Source: Benincasa hispida (Eukaryota; Streptophyta; Magnoliopsida; Cucurbitales; Cucurbitaceae). From it: a stretch of DNA of 64,000 nt. A model generated the notes under the pieces. It ran no database searches. It was not told the DNA's origin and worked only from the letters and a program-made list of their open reading frames with translations. The stretch spans positions 59,652,936-59,716,935 of the forward strand of contig NC_052359.1 of NCBI RefSeq assembly GCF_009727055.1, read 5' to 3'. Positions 12,830 through 24,218 of the stretch are shown one piece after another. The translations under genes were made by a program, and so were the position numbers. Numbering within the stretch: the stretch's first letter is position 1; every line of letters starts with the position of its first letter.

Positions 12830-14473
12830 TGATAATGGGTAGAAATACACGTTATTATGGCTCAAATAAGTAAAACAATGAGGAAATGCGATGGTAAAAA
12901 TAAACAATATCATGTCCAAAAATGTTAAACTAAAAAAATTGCGATCGCATGCGCCCATCGCATAAAAACAGTTAATTTACTTATTTTGTGCATGAAAAAT
13001 ACGTTAGAGCAAGTAAAATTGCGATCCAAGGAATTAGGCATCCGCATGCTTGAAAGATAGCGATCGTAAAGTCATGCGATCGTGAGTAGTTGCTCAAGAC
13101 GGTGGCCACATAAAGACTGCGCATCACGGTGACAGCATAATAAATCATGATTGGACGAAAAGCTGATGACGGTCGAATTCGAATTTATTTGACAAGCCAT
13201 TAAAGCCACACTATAGCAAGTACACTCAACTTTCAGTGACCATTAAACAGCGCAGTAGAGCAGAAGATTTAATGACCGGCCATCATTTGAATCATTAGAG
13301 AGAAAGTCTGTTTCACCTTGAGCTCTATAAATACCAAAGACCACCATTGTACCGGGGATCGTCATATATCATATAGAGATACAAGTTATAAAGTCGTTAG
13401 TCTGTTCATGTACATACTTTGATTTAGAAGACGGAGGTGAGCTAAAAGGTGAAGAAGCCGAGAGATCATTCCTGAACAAATCGAGAGACTGCCGGAAAGC
13501 GGTATAAAAGGGAGAGAGGGCCAACAATTGCAAGAGCAAGAATATTCATCTGGACAGAGTTGGAGTGAAAAAGACAGTGTAAAGGCCACGGGAAGCAAGA
13601 CATTGCTACCGGGCTTTTTATCTCTACATTCCATTGCTATTCTGTATTCAGCATTTTATTTATAAAAATGAAAATCTCATTTCAAACTATGTTTAATCTC
13701 TCCATACTTCGCATGAGTAGCTAGATTTCCGAATGGGTTGAGAAGTACTTAGCTAGCATGACCTAAGATTTACATTTTATGCGATCATCTTGTCTTATGT
13801 ATGTGTCAGTCACCCTTTAGAGATACTTGAGAGAGTAGTCTGAAGAAAGAATCTAGGCTTGAGAGAGTCAGACTAGAACCGCATAAGCAAGAGATAGAAA
13901 CTTAGACATAAGTTCTATTTCTATTAACACACCGCATGCACCCTAGAAATAGGATATGATAGTATGGGATCACCTTGTTTGTGTGTGCATCATTCATCAT
14001 CGCATAAACAAGAATAGAGGCTTAGCCATAAGTCCTATCAACATTTTCGTATACATCACATACATCCTAGAAATAGGAATTATGGCATTTGCATGGAGAG
14101 ATGACATGTTATTGTTTGTGTGTAGCATGATCGCATAACTTGTACTAATCTTGGAAGTGTTAGTTAAACCCCTTCTCGCCTCGTTCACTACATACTCATT
14201 GTAACTCTCAATTTCATCAACTCTTCGTTCAAACTTCGTGACATAGGAAATTTTCTTAATCACAACACCACTCAACTTATTTGTTTTCACCATCGTAAGA
14301 GAATCAAATTAACTATCGCATATTTACCCAGTAGTCTTTGTGTTTGACCCTGGACTTACCTGGAAACCTAGTGAGGCTTATACTTGGGTCTTATTAAGAA
14401 GACTTGCATGTGCAACGCATAACACATCATCGCAAACTCACACCATAATTGCATCACAATTTACAATGCATCA
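12830..14473 (+). mobile_element. Solo Ty3/gypsy LTR inside copia E
   Basis: Starts TGATAATGGGTAGAA and ends CAATGCATCA. It corresponds end to end, in inverse orientation on this sequence, with the LTR at 46441-48135 (which reads TGATGCATT...CCCGTTATCA on the plus strand), so this copy is in plus orientation. Length is 1644 bp against 1695. Flanks 12825-12829 and 14474-14478 are both ATCTC, a perfect 5-bp target duplication. No internal sequence is present, so it is a solo LTR. Frames within it (13386-13634, 13956-14293) are not genes. Confidence 0.93.
13326..13333 (+). promoter_or_regulatory. TATA box of the solo gypsy LTR
   Basis: TATAAATA in the context 'gctctataaatacc' lies about 500 bp into the LTR. 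The identical context occurs at the equivalent place in the full element's 5' LTR (minus strand, 47609-47602), supporting a real core promoter. The transcription start would be expected some 25-35 bp downstream. Confidence 0.7.
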
Positions 14474-14478
14474 ATCTC

Positions 14479-15716
14479 AACTCCATCTTTATTAATAAAC
14501 ACTTTATTCAATCCAAAATTAAGAGTATAAATACACTAAATTAGACACTTTACAGAAATCAACTTCTACTTTAGCTCGGAAACTACATAAACATCATTCA
14601 GAATGATAAACTTTTTCTGTAAAGTCAATTGAAGCCCTTCTACTGCTACGGTTGAGACGATGTGCCCGGTGCCTATTCACATCATCATCTCTCCAGCCTC
14701 AAGTTTCCACTAGGATCTCCCTTGAAAAGAAAAACAAACATGATTACTGGTCCCAATGTCAATAATCCAGGAAGAATCATCATTTTCCCCTAAACAGGTT
14801 TCCAAAACTAGTAAATCATATTTATCTTGTTTTTCCTTGGCCTTAGCCTTCTTCTTCTCCTTGATCCAGCGAGGACAGTTCTGCTTCCAGTGCACATCCT
14901 GGTTGCAGTGGAAACACTTTCCTTTGTCAACCGACACTGGTCGCCTCCCCGCTGTGCGACAGGCTGTGGGTTAGCAGGTGTCTTCCCCTTCCCCTTACCG
15001 CTCTTCTTCTTCTTCCACTTGAAAGTGTTAGAAGTAAAAGGTGTATACTTAGTCCCTGAAGTCGAACCTCGAAGGAACTTCTTTGAAGATAAAGCAACAT
15101 TTGCATCACCTCTCTTCTTCTTCTTACTTTTTAGTAAGGATTGGAATGTCTGCAACTCGTTGAGGAGAGTTATAAGGGTATAGTCTACTTTGTTTAGTAT
15201 CGCATTACTGACAAAGTGCAGGAAGCTATCTGGCAACGAGTACAGAATGATGCAACCTAGATGCTCTCATCGATGCGTGACCTATTCATCTCCGCCACGT
15301 TAAAGAGGACCATCATATTAAGCATATGTTCACGAACAGAGGTGCCTTTCTCCATTTTGGAGTTGAAGATGCATTTGAGAGCTTCGTGCCTGAGCTATCC
15401 AGACGGTTGTTCGAACATTCCCTGTAGGGACTCCATGATCTCATGCGCTGAGACCATAGCTCATGCTTATTGGCCAAAATGTCATTAAGACTGGCTAAGA
15501 TGTAAGCTCGGGCCTTCTCGTTCACACGTGTCCAGCACTCATAAGCCTCTCGAACATTTTGAGTGGCGTTCTGAGGTGGAATAGGAGGACACTCCTCCGT
15601 CAGGACGAACCTCAGGTCATCAATGATTGAAATGGTTGTGACTGTGTGTTTCCAACTAGTGTAGTTCTCACCAGTCAATTTATCGGCACTTAAAAGAGCT
15701 AATGTGGTTGAGTCGT
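14479..15716 (-). pseudogene. Copia E gag and protease, broken
   Basis: The minus strand from about 15716 downwards reads gag: LSADKLTGENYTSWKH, VLTEECPPIPP, then a Lys-rich basic stretch (KWKKKKSGKGKGK, near 15010), then an intact CCHC zinc knuckle CFHCNQDVHWKQNC near 14920. A protease start follows, WIIDIGTSNH, where the usual DSGA catalytic motif has become DIGT. Gag forms the virus-like particle and the knuckle binds element RNA. Frame changes occur near 15450 and 15230. The usual start MATTTLALL is degraded. The protein is cut at 14474 by the solo gypsy LTR. Confidence 0.88.
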
Positions 15717-15726
15717 ATTTACATTG

Positions 15727-16248
15727 CTGAAAAACGAACAAACTTAATGAGTCTATGCAATACCACATTCTAACACCAATTTTAGTTTTAGTAAAATAGT
15801 TTCCATGTACCCTACGTGAAAAGACATCTATTTCACAATGATGCCCAAGTGAGGCAAGACAAATGTCACTGGTGGGGTGATCAGATACCTCTTCACTAGG
15901 ATGAGACACTTTCAACCATTAGGCAGAAACAACTCTTGTAACTAACCCTAATAGTCACCATTATTCAGACCAAAACGGTTAACCTTTAAAAACTATGCGT
16001 AAGTGTAACCCCTCATTTTCGGTCCTAGAGTCCCACCCTAATATGCCCACCGTAGGGAAAAAGTAGATTAGGACAAGAGACTAAAGCGACCTTATCCTAT
16101 ACAGGCGATCAGATAAAGAGTCCCACCCTAATGCATCCATCCTATAGAGGGACACTCCCAGGGCACCTCGAGGAGATGCACAAAAATGTTATCCAACATA
16201 ATAAGAGGGACCATGGGATATGTTGTCGCACGTCCTGCTCCCACTTAC
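15727..16248 (-). other. Predicted leader intron of copia E
   Basis: The minus strand has donor ATA|GTAAGT (16248-16243) and acceptor TTTTTTCAG|CAA ending at 15727, just upstream of the gag start. Length is 522 nt. Equivalent pairs with the same sequences occur in A (493 nt), D (interrupted) and G (513 nt). This is prediction from sequence only; no transcript was seen. Confidence 0.5.
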
Positions 16249-18084
16249 TATGAACATTCTCTCCATTCACCTTGATATTGACCTACCCAAACACCATCCT
16301 TTAGGGGGACACTCCCAAGGTGCCATGAGGCCGAGGATAGATCTCACGGTGTGAACATAAAGGTAGAAACACGAAGAGATTTAAATGAAGTATCATATAC
16401 CTCAAGTACCTCCACTGAATGTTCTACCTAGGGGTTCATTAACTTAGACCATCCGTCTACTGATTTTATCTAAGTCAGTTTAATTTGCTCAAAAACAACT
16501 CTTGTCTTTGAAATTAAACAAGTTTAAGTACTCATTAAACTCTTTAACGAACTGTACTCAAACTTGCATACATGCATCAAATCTATCTAATTCACCTTTT
16601 CAAGTAGGTTCCCAGGTAGGGGTGTTCCGTTTCCGTCTGCTTAAGTACCCCAGCCTAGATAGAACCCACCTTAGAAAAAAGGTCCCTTATAGATAGATTT
16701 GCTACACTTTTAATCTTTTATTAGTCAATTTAATCCTATTAAACTAATCAAAATATTAAACCTTAGGTTACAAATCTTATTAGAACTATGATCTTAGGTC
16801 TATCTCCACCAAGTTTTAAAACTCTTTTAAAACCATGATTCACGCCTAAGTCCTCATGCATGTCTTTCTTATTGATTTTAGTTCTAATTTCCCTTATAAC
16901 ATTATAAAAGAAACGACCAAAATCCATTCACATTGCCATTCACAACTAGGTATTTATAACTCTTTTAAATTTAACCTATGTGTCATGCTTCATTCAATGT
17001 CCAGTCATTACTATATATAACACTTATATACTTGGTAATGAACTAAGAAAACATGCTTCCATACACTCTTATACTATAATACTTATAATACAAAGATGAT
17101 ACATGTCTATGCTTAATGCATGCACAAATATAACTCTTATATTATATGATGCATGAGCATGCTCTTATATAATTTAAATCATGCAAACTACTATATCATA
17201 ACACTTACAAGATAGAGATGATGCATGATCAATGCATAACCTAAGGTGGGATTTCAACTATATGGTATACCATATGACATATAATCAAACATACATCCTA
17301 CGTACATTCACCAACGACTAATGGACTGGGATGATCAGCCTCAAAACCGAAAATTAAAATTTATCTATTACATAGCACCATTGAGCAAATTGGTTCACAG
17401 GAAAACTGGGTCTTGAACCGCCCAGGCAAAGCCTCCCTGATCGTTTAGTAAACTGGTCAAGTATCCACGATCATTTAGCAACGATTGAGGACCATTTATA
17501 ATGTGATGAAACATGAGGCACTCAATCATTTAGCGCACTAACATTAGACGTGCAAGTCTAAACAATCGTTTAGAGGACGACGCTGCTGTGAAGCACGATC
17601 GTCTAGACAATCATAGAACAAGCGCTTAAGTAACATTTACTCCGCGATCGTGTAGTCAGGGACTAAGCGATGAAGCTTACTAAGCTACACGATCGTTTAG
17701 TGCGCGGGCGTCCACCTTGCTACCGAATATCTCATACTCAACAATTCTTACCCCATCGTTTGCACAACCTGACCAATGTTTGGTCGTCTTCTTCCTCGAA
17801 GTACTGTGTAACTCCTTGCCTTGAAGCTTCATCATGAGCGACTAACACATACTCAAACTCTTTGAATTACAGACTCGATAGCAAGTTAATATGCCCAAAA
17901 AACACAGAAGCCCTTACAATTAACTTTGAATGTAAAAGAATTAAAAAACCAGAGGCATCATCCCAGAAAACTCCATTAATTTACATCCACAAACACATGT
18001 TTAACACTTAAACAGAATGTAGACATGCTTCACCCACCAAGAATGTAAATGTTATTCAATACATCAATGGATTTGGAATATCAG
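16249..18084 (-). other. Untranslated leader of copia E
   Basis: About 1.8 kb without a credible gene between primer site and the predicted donor. From right to left it holds a motif array rich in CGATCG (17440-17770), the conserved 'ggttcacag' and 'cttgaaccgc' block (17390-17430), the AT-rich 'atgcatgat/ataatatta' repeat (16970-17290), and the upstream copy of the duplicated hairpin block (16294-16330). The small frame at 16502-16696 is not recognised. Confidence 0.7.
17440..17770. repeat. CGATCG-motif array in leader of E
   Basis: At least eight imperfect copies of 'acgatcgtttag' or its complement occur at irregular 20-45 bp spacing. This is a second array in the same element, separate from the one in its LTR. 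Confidence 0.75.
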
Positions 18085-18102
18085 TACCTGGCTCTAATAC
18101 CA
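18085..18102 (-). promoter_or_regulatory. Initiator-Met tRNA primer binding site, copia E
   Basis: Reverse complement TGGTATTAGAGCCAGGTA, one mismatch to the 12-nt TGGTATCAGAGC core, separated from the LTR at 18105 by two bases. Confidence 0.88.
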
Positions 18103-18104
18103 AT

Positions 18105-18586
18105 TAAAGGAACTCTTATCAAAAAGTACCTATGAGCGGAAGCAAGATCGTTTCAAATTCATTGTGACAAAAATACAAGCATTCACAAACATACATACAA
18201 GTTATGCATTTCAAAATAAATTACAGCATGCTTTCAACAATTAAATACAAAATAACGAGAGACATACCTTTGAAGAACTCTTATTCTGTCTTTCTCTCGC
18301 TTTTACTTGGAACAGCACCTCTCGTTGTCGTTGTGATCACCCAGCCAATCGTCTACCCAAATCTCTCACTGTTTCTCAGCAAACGAACAATCTTCTACAC
18401 GAACAAGCAGAAATTGGGATACCACCACTCAGCGACCTTGGTATTCTCGGAGTGAGAATCCAGGAGGTGTAGGCTATGTTGGATTTGGTAGAGGGAAGCA
18501 GGAAATAGTGATCGTATTAAACAACCAAGCAAGTGGGAGAGGTTTGTGTCTATCGTATAGACTTGTGCTTGATTATTTAGTAAAAG
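18105..18586 (-). mobile_element. 5' LTR of copia E, truncated
   Basis: Begins TAAAGGAACTCTTATC on the plus strand and tracks the 3' LTR (5501) for about 480 bp, up to 'cttgattatttagtaaaag'. It then breaks off into RT sequence of copia D. The outer three quarters of the LTR, and the right target duplication, are missing. Confidence 0.85.
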
Positions 18587-19460
18587 GTCGGTAGTAGGCC
18601 CTTCTTGGAGTCCTGCATCGGGTACTTAAGTAACATCTTGTCAATGTACAATGCCTGAGACAGTGCTAGCACTTTGTTCTTACGATCCCGAAATATCTGT
18701 ATACTCATAACAAACTGAGCCTCTCCCAAATCTTTCATTTGGAATAAGGTCTCTAGCCAGTTCTTAACTACAGTCAGTAGACCTACATCATTCCTAATTA
18801 GTAGAATATCGTCTACATACAACACTAAGAAGACTACTAAAGCATTGATGATTTTCTTGTAGACACAAGGTTCATCAACGTTCTGGTCAAAGCCATACGA
18901 CTTGATCGTAGTATCAAACCGTATGTTCCAAGATCGAGATGACTGTTTCAACCCATAAGTGGACCGATTCAGCTTGCAAATCTTTTTCTATTGACTTTGG
19001 GTTATGAATCCTTCGAGTTGCACCGTGTAAATGGTCTCCTCAAGATTGCCATTCAAAAAGGCCGTCTCGACGTCCATTTTCCAGATCTTATAATTATAAT
19101 AAGCTGCAATGGACAGGAGGATGCGGATTGACTTTAACATGACAACAGGTAAGAAAGTCTCCTCATAGTCTACTCCTTCTACCTGGGTATAACCCTTTAC
19201 CACAAGTTGAGCCTTGAAGGTTTGCACCTTCCCATCAGCACCCATTCATCTTGGTCATACTGAGTTGCCTTCTGATAAGACAAGGAAATCCTCAATGTCA
19301 TCATTGAAGTACATCGACTCGACCTACATCATTCCCATCAGCACCTTGCCATAATGAGTTGAAGTACATCGACTCCATCTCGAGATCCATGGCCTTGACT
19401 CATTCATCCCAGTCAACATCCTCCATTGCCTTCTAATAAAATAATGAATCCTCAATGTCG
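18587..19460 (-). pseudogene. Copia D reverse transcriptase, partial
   Basis: 19245-18988 reads KGYTQVEGVDYEETF, KMDVETAFLNGNLEETI. 18951-18587 reads IRFDTTIKSYGFDQNVDEP, YVDDILLIRNDVG (catalytic aspartates intact) and LGEAQFVMSIQIFRDR. A stop and frame change separate them near 18960-18990. RT ends at the GLLP block and the remaining pol is lost. The stretch 19250-19400 looks scrambled: phrases equivalent to 'agttgaagtacatcgactcc' occur twice in a short space. Confidence 0.88.
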
Positions 19461-19551
19461 CCATCTGCTACCATATCAAGGATTTCTGTGAAACCCAGAT
19501 AGCGAACGGGCGGGTGCACAACCCTTCCATTATGTCGAGGTCTTTCAACTC

Positions 19552-20720
19552 CTAAGGTGGAACCGACCTACTAGATGAACTACCATCAACAATTCTTACT
19601 GATGAAGCAGGCTCTTCAACAACTCTTGTTGAAGTTTCAGTAGTTTCATTGGAAAATTCATGCAACACGACTTTACTTCGTGGACTGTGCTCTTTAATAT
19701 GATCCTCCTCCAGGAAAGTAGCATTTGTGGAAACAAACACCCTATTTTCTGATCATAAAAATAACCCTCTCATGTACCTTTGCAGTAGCTTACAAAGAGG
19801 CATAACCTCGACTGTGATTCCAACTTCTTGGGATTTGCCTCAAGCACATGTGCAGGGCAACTCCAAATGCAGAAGTGATGTAAACTAGCTTTACGCTTGT
19901 TCCACAATTCTAGAGGTATCTCGCAAAACTCTTGGAGGGAACACAGTTGAGTATGCATACCGCAGTGTCCACTGCGAAACCCCAAAACAAGTCCGATAAG
20001 GAAGCGTAACTCATCATCGAATGAACCATGNNNNNNNNNNCTAGCTTTACGCCCGTTCCACAACTCCAGAGGTTTTCTCGCAACACTCTTGAAGGGAACA
20101 CAGTTGAGTATATATACCGCAGTGTCCACTGCGAAACCCCAAAACAAGTCCGATAAGGAAGCGTAACTCATCATCGAATGAACCATGTCCAATAAGGTTC
20201 TATTTCTCCTCTTCGTTACACCATTTTGCTGAGGTGTACCCGATGCTGAGAGTTGCGAAATGATTCCATGTTCTATCAAATAGTCCTGGAATGTCGAGTC
20301 CAAGAACTCTCCACCTTGATTCGATCGAAGTGTTTTAATCCGTCTATCCAATACATTTTCAACTTCAGCCTTCAACTCTTTGAACTTTTCAAAGGATTTA
20401 GACTTCCATTACATAAGATAAACATACCCATACCTAGGGTAATCATCAGTAAAACTGATAAAATACCCATAGCCACCTCGGGCTCGCATATTCATAGGAT
20501 CATAAAGGTCAGAATGTACTAACTCAAAAGGCTCTTTGGCTCGATAATCTTTTCCAGTAAAAGGTCATTTAGTCATCTTACCCTCAAGGCAAGATTCACA
20601 CACCGGTAAAGAAGTTTCTTCTAACTCACTTAGAAGTCCATTCTTCACCAATCTATTAATTCTATTGAGATTGATGTGCCCTAATCAAAGGTGTCAAAGT
20701 TGAGAATTTTCTTTTGGAGA
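19552..20720 (-). pseudogene. Copia D integrase, with internal gap and duplication
   Basis: 20375-19770 contains IKTLRSNQGGEFLDSTFQ, GTPQQNGVTKRRNRTLLDM (the usual catalytic Glu of GVAERRN is Lys here) and FWGFAVDTAVYILNCVP. That last block is repeated because about 146 bp is present on each side of a 10-N gap. 19740-19552 is the linker (VFVSTNATFLEEDHIKEH). The zinc-binding part lies near 20600-20680. Integrase would insert the element. The Lys and frame breaks mark it as dead. Confidence 0.83.
20031..20040. other. Assembly gap (10 N) with duplicated flanks
   Basis: The 146 bp before the gap (19885-20030) and the 147 bp after it (20041-20187) are near-identical copies of one integrase segment. 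The final two thirds appear identical. Confidence 0.95.
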
Positions 20721-20723
20721 AAT

Positions 20724-22015
20724 TCATCGACATTTAGTTTGAGTTATGGCAGTTTTAAACAGTTCTATGTAATGGAGGGAACTATGTGCTAAGTTACTTT
20801 CTAGATACGCTATACAAATATTAACACCATCTTTATGAAGAAACACTTTATCCACATTAAATGAAATAGTGTATTTAAATTGTAGCATGCACTTTACTGA
20901 AATAAGGTTCCTCTTAAGTTCAGGAACAATATATACATCATTCAAAATTAGAAACCTATTTTATAAAGATAACTGGATCCCTCCCATTGCCACAGCTAAG
21001 ACAACGTGCTCGGTGCCTATTCATATCGTCATCTCACCAGCCTTCAGCTGTCGCCAGGATCTAATCCCCTGAAAAGAAGAACAAACATGATTAGTGGCGC
21101 CTGAATCAATTATCCATGCAGAATCATTATTCTCCACTAAACAAGTTTCAAGTACAAGTAAATCATATTTACCTTTATTTGTCTTGGCCTTAGCCTTGGC
21201 GGCCTTCCTTTCTTTCAACCAGCGAGGAAAGTTCCTTTTTCAGTGTCCATCTTTGTTGCAGTGGAAACATTTTCCCTTTTCAACCGGCGGCGAACACCTT
21301 CTTGGGCCGACAGGCGGCGGGTTAGTAGGTGCCTTACCTTTTCCCTTCCCACCCTTCTTCTTCTTCCCCTTTGCAGAGTTAGAAGTAGAAGGTGCAGACT
21401 TCGTTCCTGAGGTCGAACCTCTATGGAATTTCCTAGAAGATGAAGCAATATTTGCCTCAGCCTTCTTCCTCTCCTTACTATTCACTTTGTTAAGAACACA
21501 TTACTAACAAAGTGTAGGAAGCTCTTCGACAAAGAATGTAGGATTATCCAAACCTGGCTACCCTCATTAATGGTAGACTCATTCAACTCTACCACATTGA
21601 AGTAGACCATCATGTTGAGCACATGTTCACAAACAGAGGTGCCTTCATCCATTTTGGAGTTGAATATATACTTTAGAGCCTCGTGCATGAGCTGTTCAGA
21701 CGGTTATCCAAACATTCCCCGCAGGGACTCCATGATCTCATGTGCTGAGACCATGGGCTCATACTTCTTGGCCAATACTTCAGAAAGACTTGCCAAGATA
21801 TAGGCTCAGGCCTTCTTATTTGCCCGTGTCCATCGCTCGTATGCCTCCCGAACATTTTGAGCGGCATTGGGAGCTGGAATAGGAGGACAGACCTCCGTAA
21901 GGGCAAACATGAGGTACTCGATGATCAGTATTATCGTGATCATGTGTTTCCATGTTGAAAAGTTATCGCCAGTTAATTTATCGGCGCTAAGCAAAGCTAA
22001 TGTGGTTGTGGCCAT
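20724..22015 (-). pseudogene. Copia D gag and protease, broken
   Basis: Gag begins MATTTLALLSADK at 22015, 17 nt after the predicted splice acceptor. It continues LTGDNFSTWKHM and FALTEVCPPIPAP, changes frame near 21850, and resumes at 21688 (IFNSKMDEGTSVCEHVLNMM). The basic region KGKKKKGGKGKGK and the zinc knuckle CFHCNKDGH follow, but the next Trp codon is a stop and the last knuckle Cys appears to be Phe. Protease start 21218-21021 retains WIIDSGATNHVC with the catalytic DSGA intact. 20945-20724 is the protease-integrase linker (YIVPELKRNLISVK). Confidence 0.9.
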
Positions 22016-22031
22016 TTTTAAAAGATTGTTG

Positions 22032-22358
22032 CTGAAAAACAAGCAAAACTTTAATTAGATTTTGCTAAACCACATTTTAACCAATTAATTTTGCAAAACA
22101 TTTTCAAGTACCCTATGTGAAATACTTCTATTTTACAATGATGCCTCAGTGAGGCAGGACAAACGTCACCGGTGGGGTGATCAAATGCCCCTTCACTGGG
22201 ATGAGACATTCTCAACCATTAGGCCTGTCTCTTATACACATCTAGATGTGTATAAGAGACAGCACTCCCAGGGTGCCTCGAGGTGATGCACAGAAACTTT
22301 ATTCAATCCAACGAGGGAGACTGAGGGATATGCTGTCGCACCTCCCACTCCCACTTAC
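22032..22358 (-). other. Predicted leader intron of copia D, interrupted by adapter
   Basis: Donor ATA|GTAAGT at 22358-22353 and acceptor GTTTTTCAG|CAAC ending at 22032, 16 nt before the gag ATG. The apparent 327 nt is shorter than in relatives (493-522 nt), and an adapter junction at 22225-22262 lies inside, so sequence is probably missing here. Confidence 0.5.
22225..22262. other. Nextera mate-pair junction adapter (artifact)
   Basis: Contains CTGTCTCTTATACACATCT followed at once by its reverse complement, 38 bp in all. This is the Tn5 mosaic-end circularisation junction of Nextera mate-pair libraries, not genomic DNA. The frame at 22246-22473 begins MCIRDS, the well-known translation of this adapter, and should not be annotated as a protein. 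Confidence 0.97.
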
Positions 22359-23529
22359 TATGAACACTCTCTCCATCCACCTTAATATTGATCTACCCAA
22401 AGACCATCCTTTAGGGGGACAACCCCAGGGTGCCATGAGGCCGAGGGTAGATCTCACGGTGTGGACTATATAGGAGAAACGTGATTAAGTGAAGCATCAT
22501 ATACCCCAAGTACCTCCACTGAATGTTCTACCCAGGGGTTCATTAACCTAGACAATCCGGCTACTGATTTTGGTCTAAGTTATCTTTTTAAGTCCGCTCA
22601 TAAACAACTTTTGTCTATGAATTACGAACAAGTTCAAGTAGTCACATTTAAACACTTTAATGAACTGTCTTTAACTTGCATGAATGCATCAATCTATCTA
22701 ATTCACCTTTCCAGGTAAGTTCCCAGGTAGAGGTGTTATGTTTCCGTCAACTTAAATACCCCAGCCTAGACAAAACCCGCCTTAAACAAAAGGTCCCTTA
22801 TAGATAGATTTACTACACTTTAACCTTTTTATTAGTCAATTTAATCCTATTAAACTGATTAAAAGATTAAAGCCTAATGCTAATCATATTAGAACTGTGA
22901 TCTTTGGTCTATGTCATCCAAGTTTTAAACATTTTAAAACCATGAATTAAACCTAAGTGAGAATGCATGTCTTTTTATTGCTTTTAGTTCTAATTTCTCT
23001 TTAACCTTTAAAAAGAAACAACTAAAACACATTGCGCATAACTAGGTGTTTAAAACGCTTATAAAGAAACCTATGTGTCATGCTTCATGCAATGTCCGGT
23101 CATTACTATACATAACTTTTATATATAAGCGTAATAACCAAGAAAACATGCTTTACATACACCCTTATACTATAACAATTATAATATAAAGATGATGCAT
23201 GTCAATGCTTTTTATGCATGCATAAATATAACTCTTATATTATATGATGTATGAGCATGCTCTTACATAATTAAATCATGCTTCTCTAAATTATAACATT
23301 TATAATAAAGAGATGACGCATGACCAATGCATAACCTAAGGTGGGATTTACTATATGTGCATACCATATGACATATAAATAACTATACATCTCATGTAAT
23401 AAACGAAGGATTGATGGACCGGGATGAACCTTTACAAAAATCGGAATGAAATAACTCTATCATTTACATTTTCCATCGAGCAAACTGGTTCACAGGCAAA
23501 CTGGGTCTTGAACCGCCAGGAGAACTCCA

Positions 23530-23880
23530 TCATTTAGTAAACGCCACAAGTAAATGATCGCTCAGTGCACACTAGACGATAGTGCAAAAGCTAAACGATC
23601 ACTCAGACGACAACGATGTTGCGAAGCCTGATCGTCTAGGCGATCGCTTAACGCGGCGAAAGGTAAACGATTTACCGTGCGTTACTCCGCGATCGTTTAA
23701 GCAGTTACTAAGTGCTGAAGCTTGCTGAGCTAAACGACTGTCTCTTATACACATCTAGATGTGTATAAGAGACAGGTTTTTTACTGAGCGATGAGGCTTG
23801 TTGAGCTATACGATCATCTAGTGCGCGCGCGCATTAAACGATACCCGAGCATTCGATACTCAGCGATCGCTAACCCTATC
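23530..23880. repeat. CGATCG-motif array in leader of D
   Basis: Imperfect 'taaacgatc' or 'gatcgtttag' units repeated about every 20-35 bp, cut by the adapter at 23738-23775. 'agtgctgaagcttgctgagctaaacg' to the left and a similar 'gatgaggcttgttgagctatacg' to the right suggest two different copies were joined. Confidence 0.7.
23738..23775. other. Nextera mate-pair junction adapter (artifact)
   Basis: Second exact 38-bp copy of the junction made of CTGTCTCTTATACACATCT and its reverse complement. It lies within the leader array of D, so the sequence order here is unreliable. Confidence 0.97.
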
Positions 23881-24200
23881 GTCTACACAACCCAATCAAC
23901 CTTTGATCGTCTTCTTCATTGAAGAACAACAACTCTTGCTCCGAACTTCTTCATGAACGACTCAAGACTCAAACTGACTTTGAATTACAGACTCGATAAT
24001 AATCAATTGTGCCCAAAAATGTAGGCGTCTTTGAAATTAACTGAAAATGCAAAAGAATTAAATCAAACCGAGGCTACAGCCCAGAAAACTCCATTAATCC
24101 GCACATCCACAAACAATTTAACAATTAAACAGATAACAGATATGCACCCATCGCGAATGTATATGCAATTTGTTGCATCAATGAAATTGGAATATCAGAA

Positions 24201-24216
24201 TCTGGCTCTGATACCA
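24201..24216 (-). promoter_or_regulatory. Initiator-Met tRNA primer binding site, copia D
   Basis: Reverse complement TGGTATCAGAGCCAGA, perfect over the 12-nt TGGTATCAGAGC core. A two-base spacer separates it from the LTR. Confidence 0.92.
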
Positions 24217-24218
24217 AT

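Larger units (their letters stand above)
5501..18586 (-). mobile_element. Copia element E, nested and 5'-truncated
   Basis: Minus-strand Ty1/copia element whose 3' LTR is 5501-7642 and whose broken 5' LTR is 18105-18586. The two LTRs match closely wherever both exist. The interior runs RNase H, RT, integrase, protease, gag, leader and primer site from left to right, as expected for the minus strand. Two later insertions sit inside: a solo copia LTR (7714-10131) and a solo gypsy LTR (12830-14473). The left flank 5496-5500 'aatta' is the only remaining target-site copy. Every coding part is broken, so the element is dead. Confidence 0.85.
22359..24200 (-). other. Untranslated leader of copia D
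   Basis: Leader with the same block order as E: duplicated hairpin block (22404-22440), AT-rich 'atgcatgat' repeat (23090-23400), GGTTC block (about 23490-23520) and CGATCG array (23530-23880). A second adapter junction cuts the array at 23738. No coding region is recognised. The frame 24031-24348 runs out of the leader across the primer site into the LTR and is not a gene. Confidence 0.7.

Noticed and set aside
22246..22473. Open frame starting MCIRDS
   Set aside because: It begins in the Nextera junction adapter and reads into noncoding leader; it is an artifact peptide.
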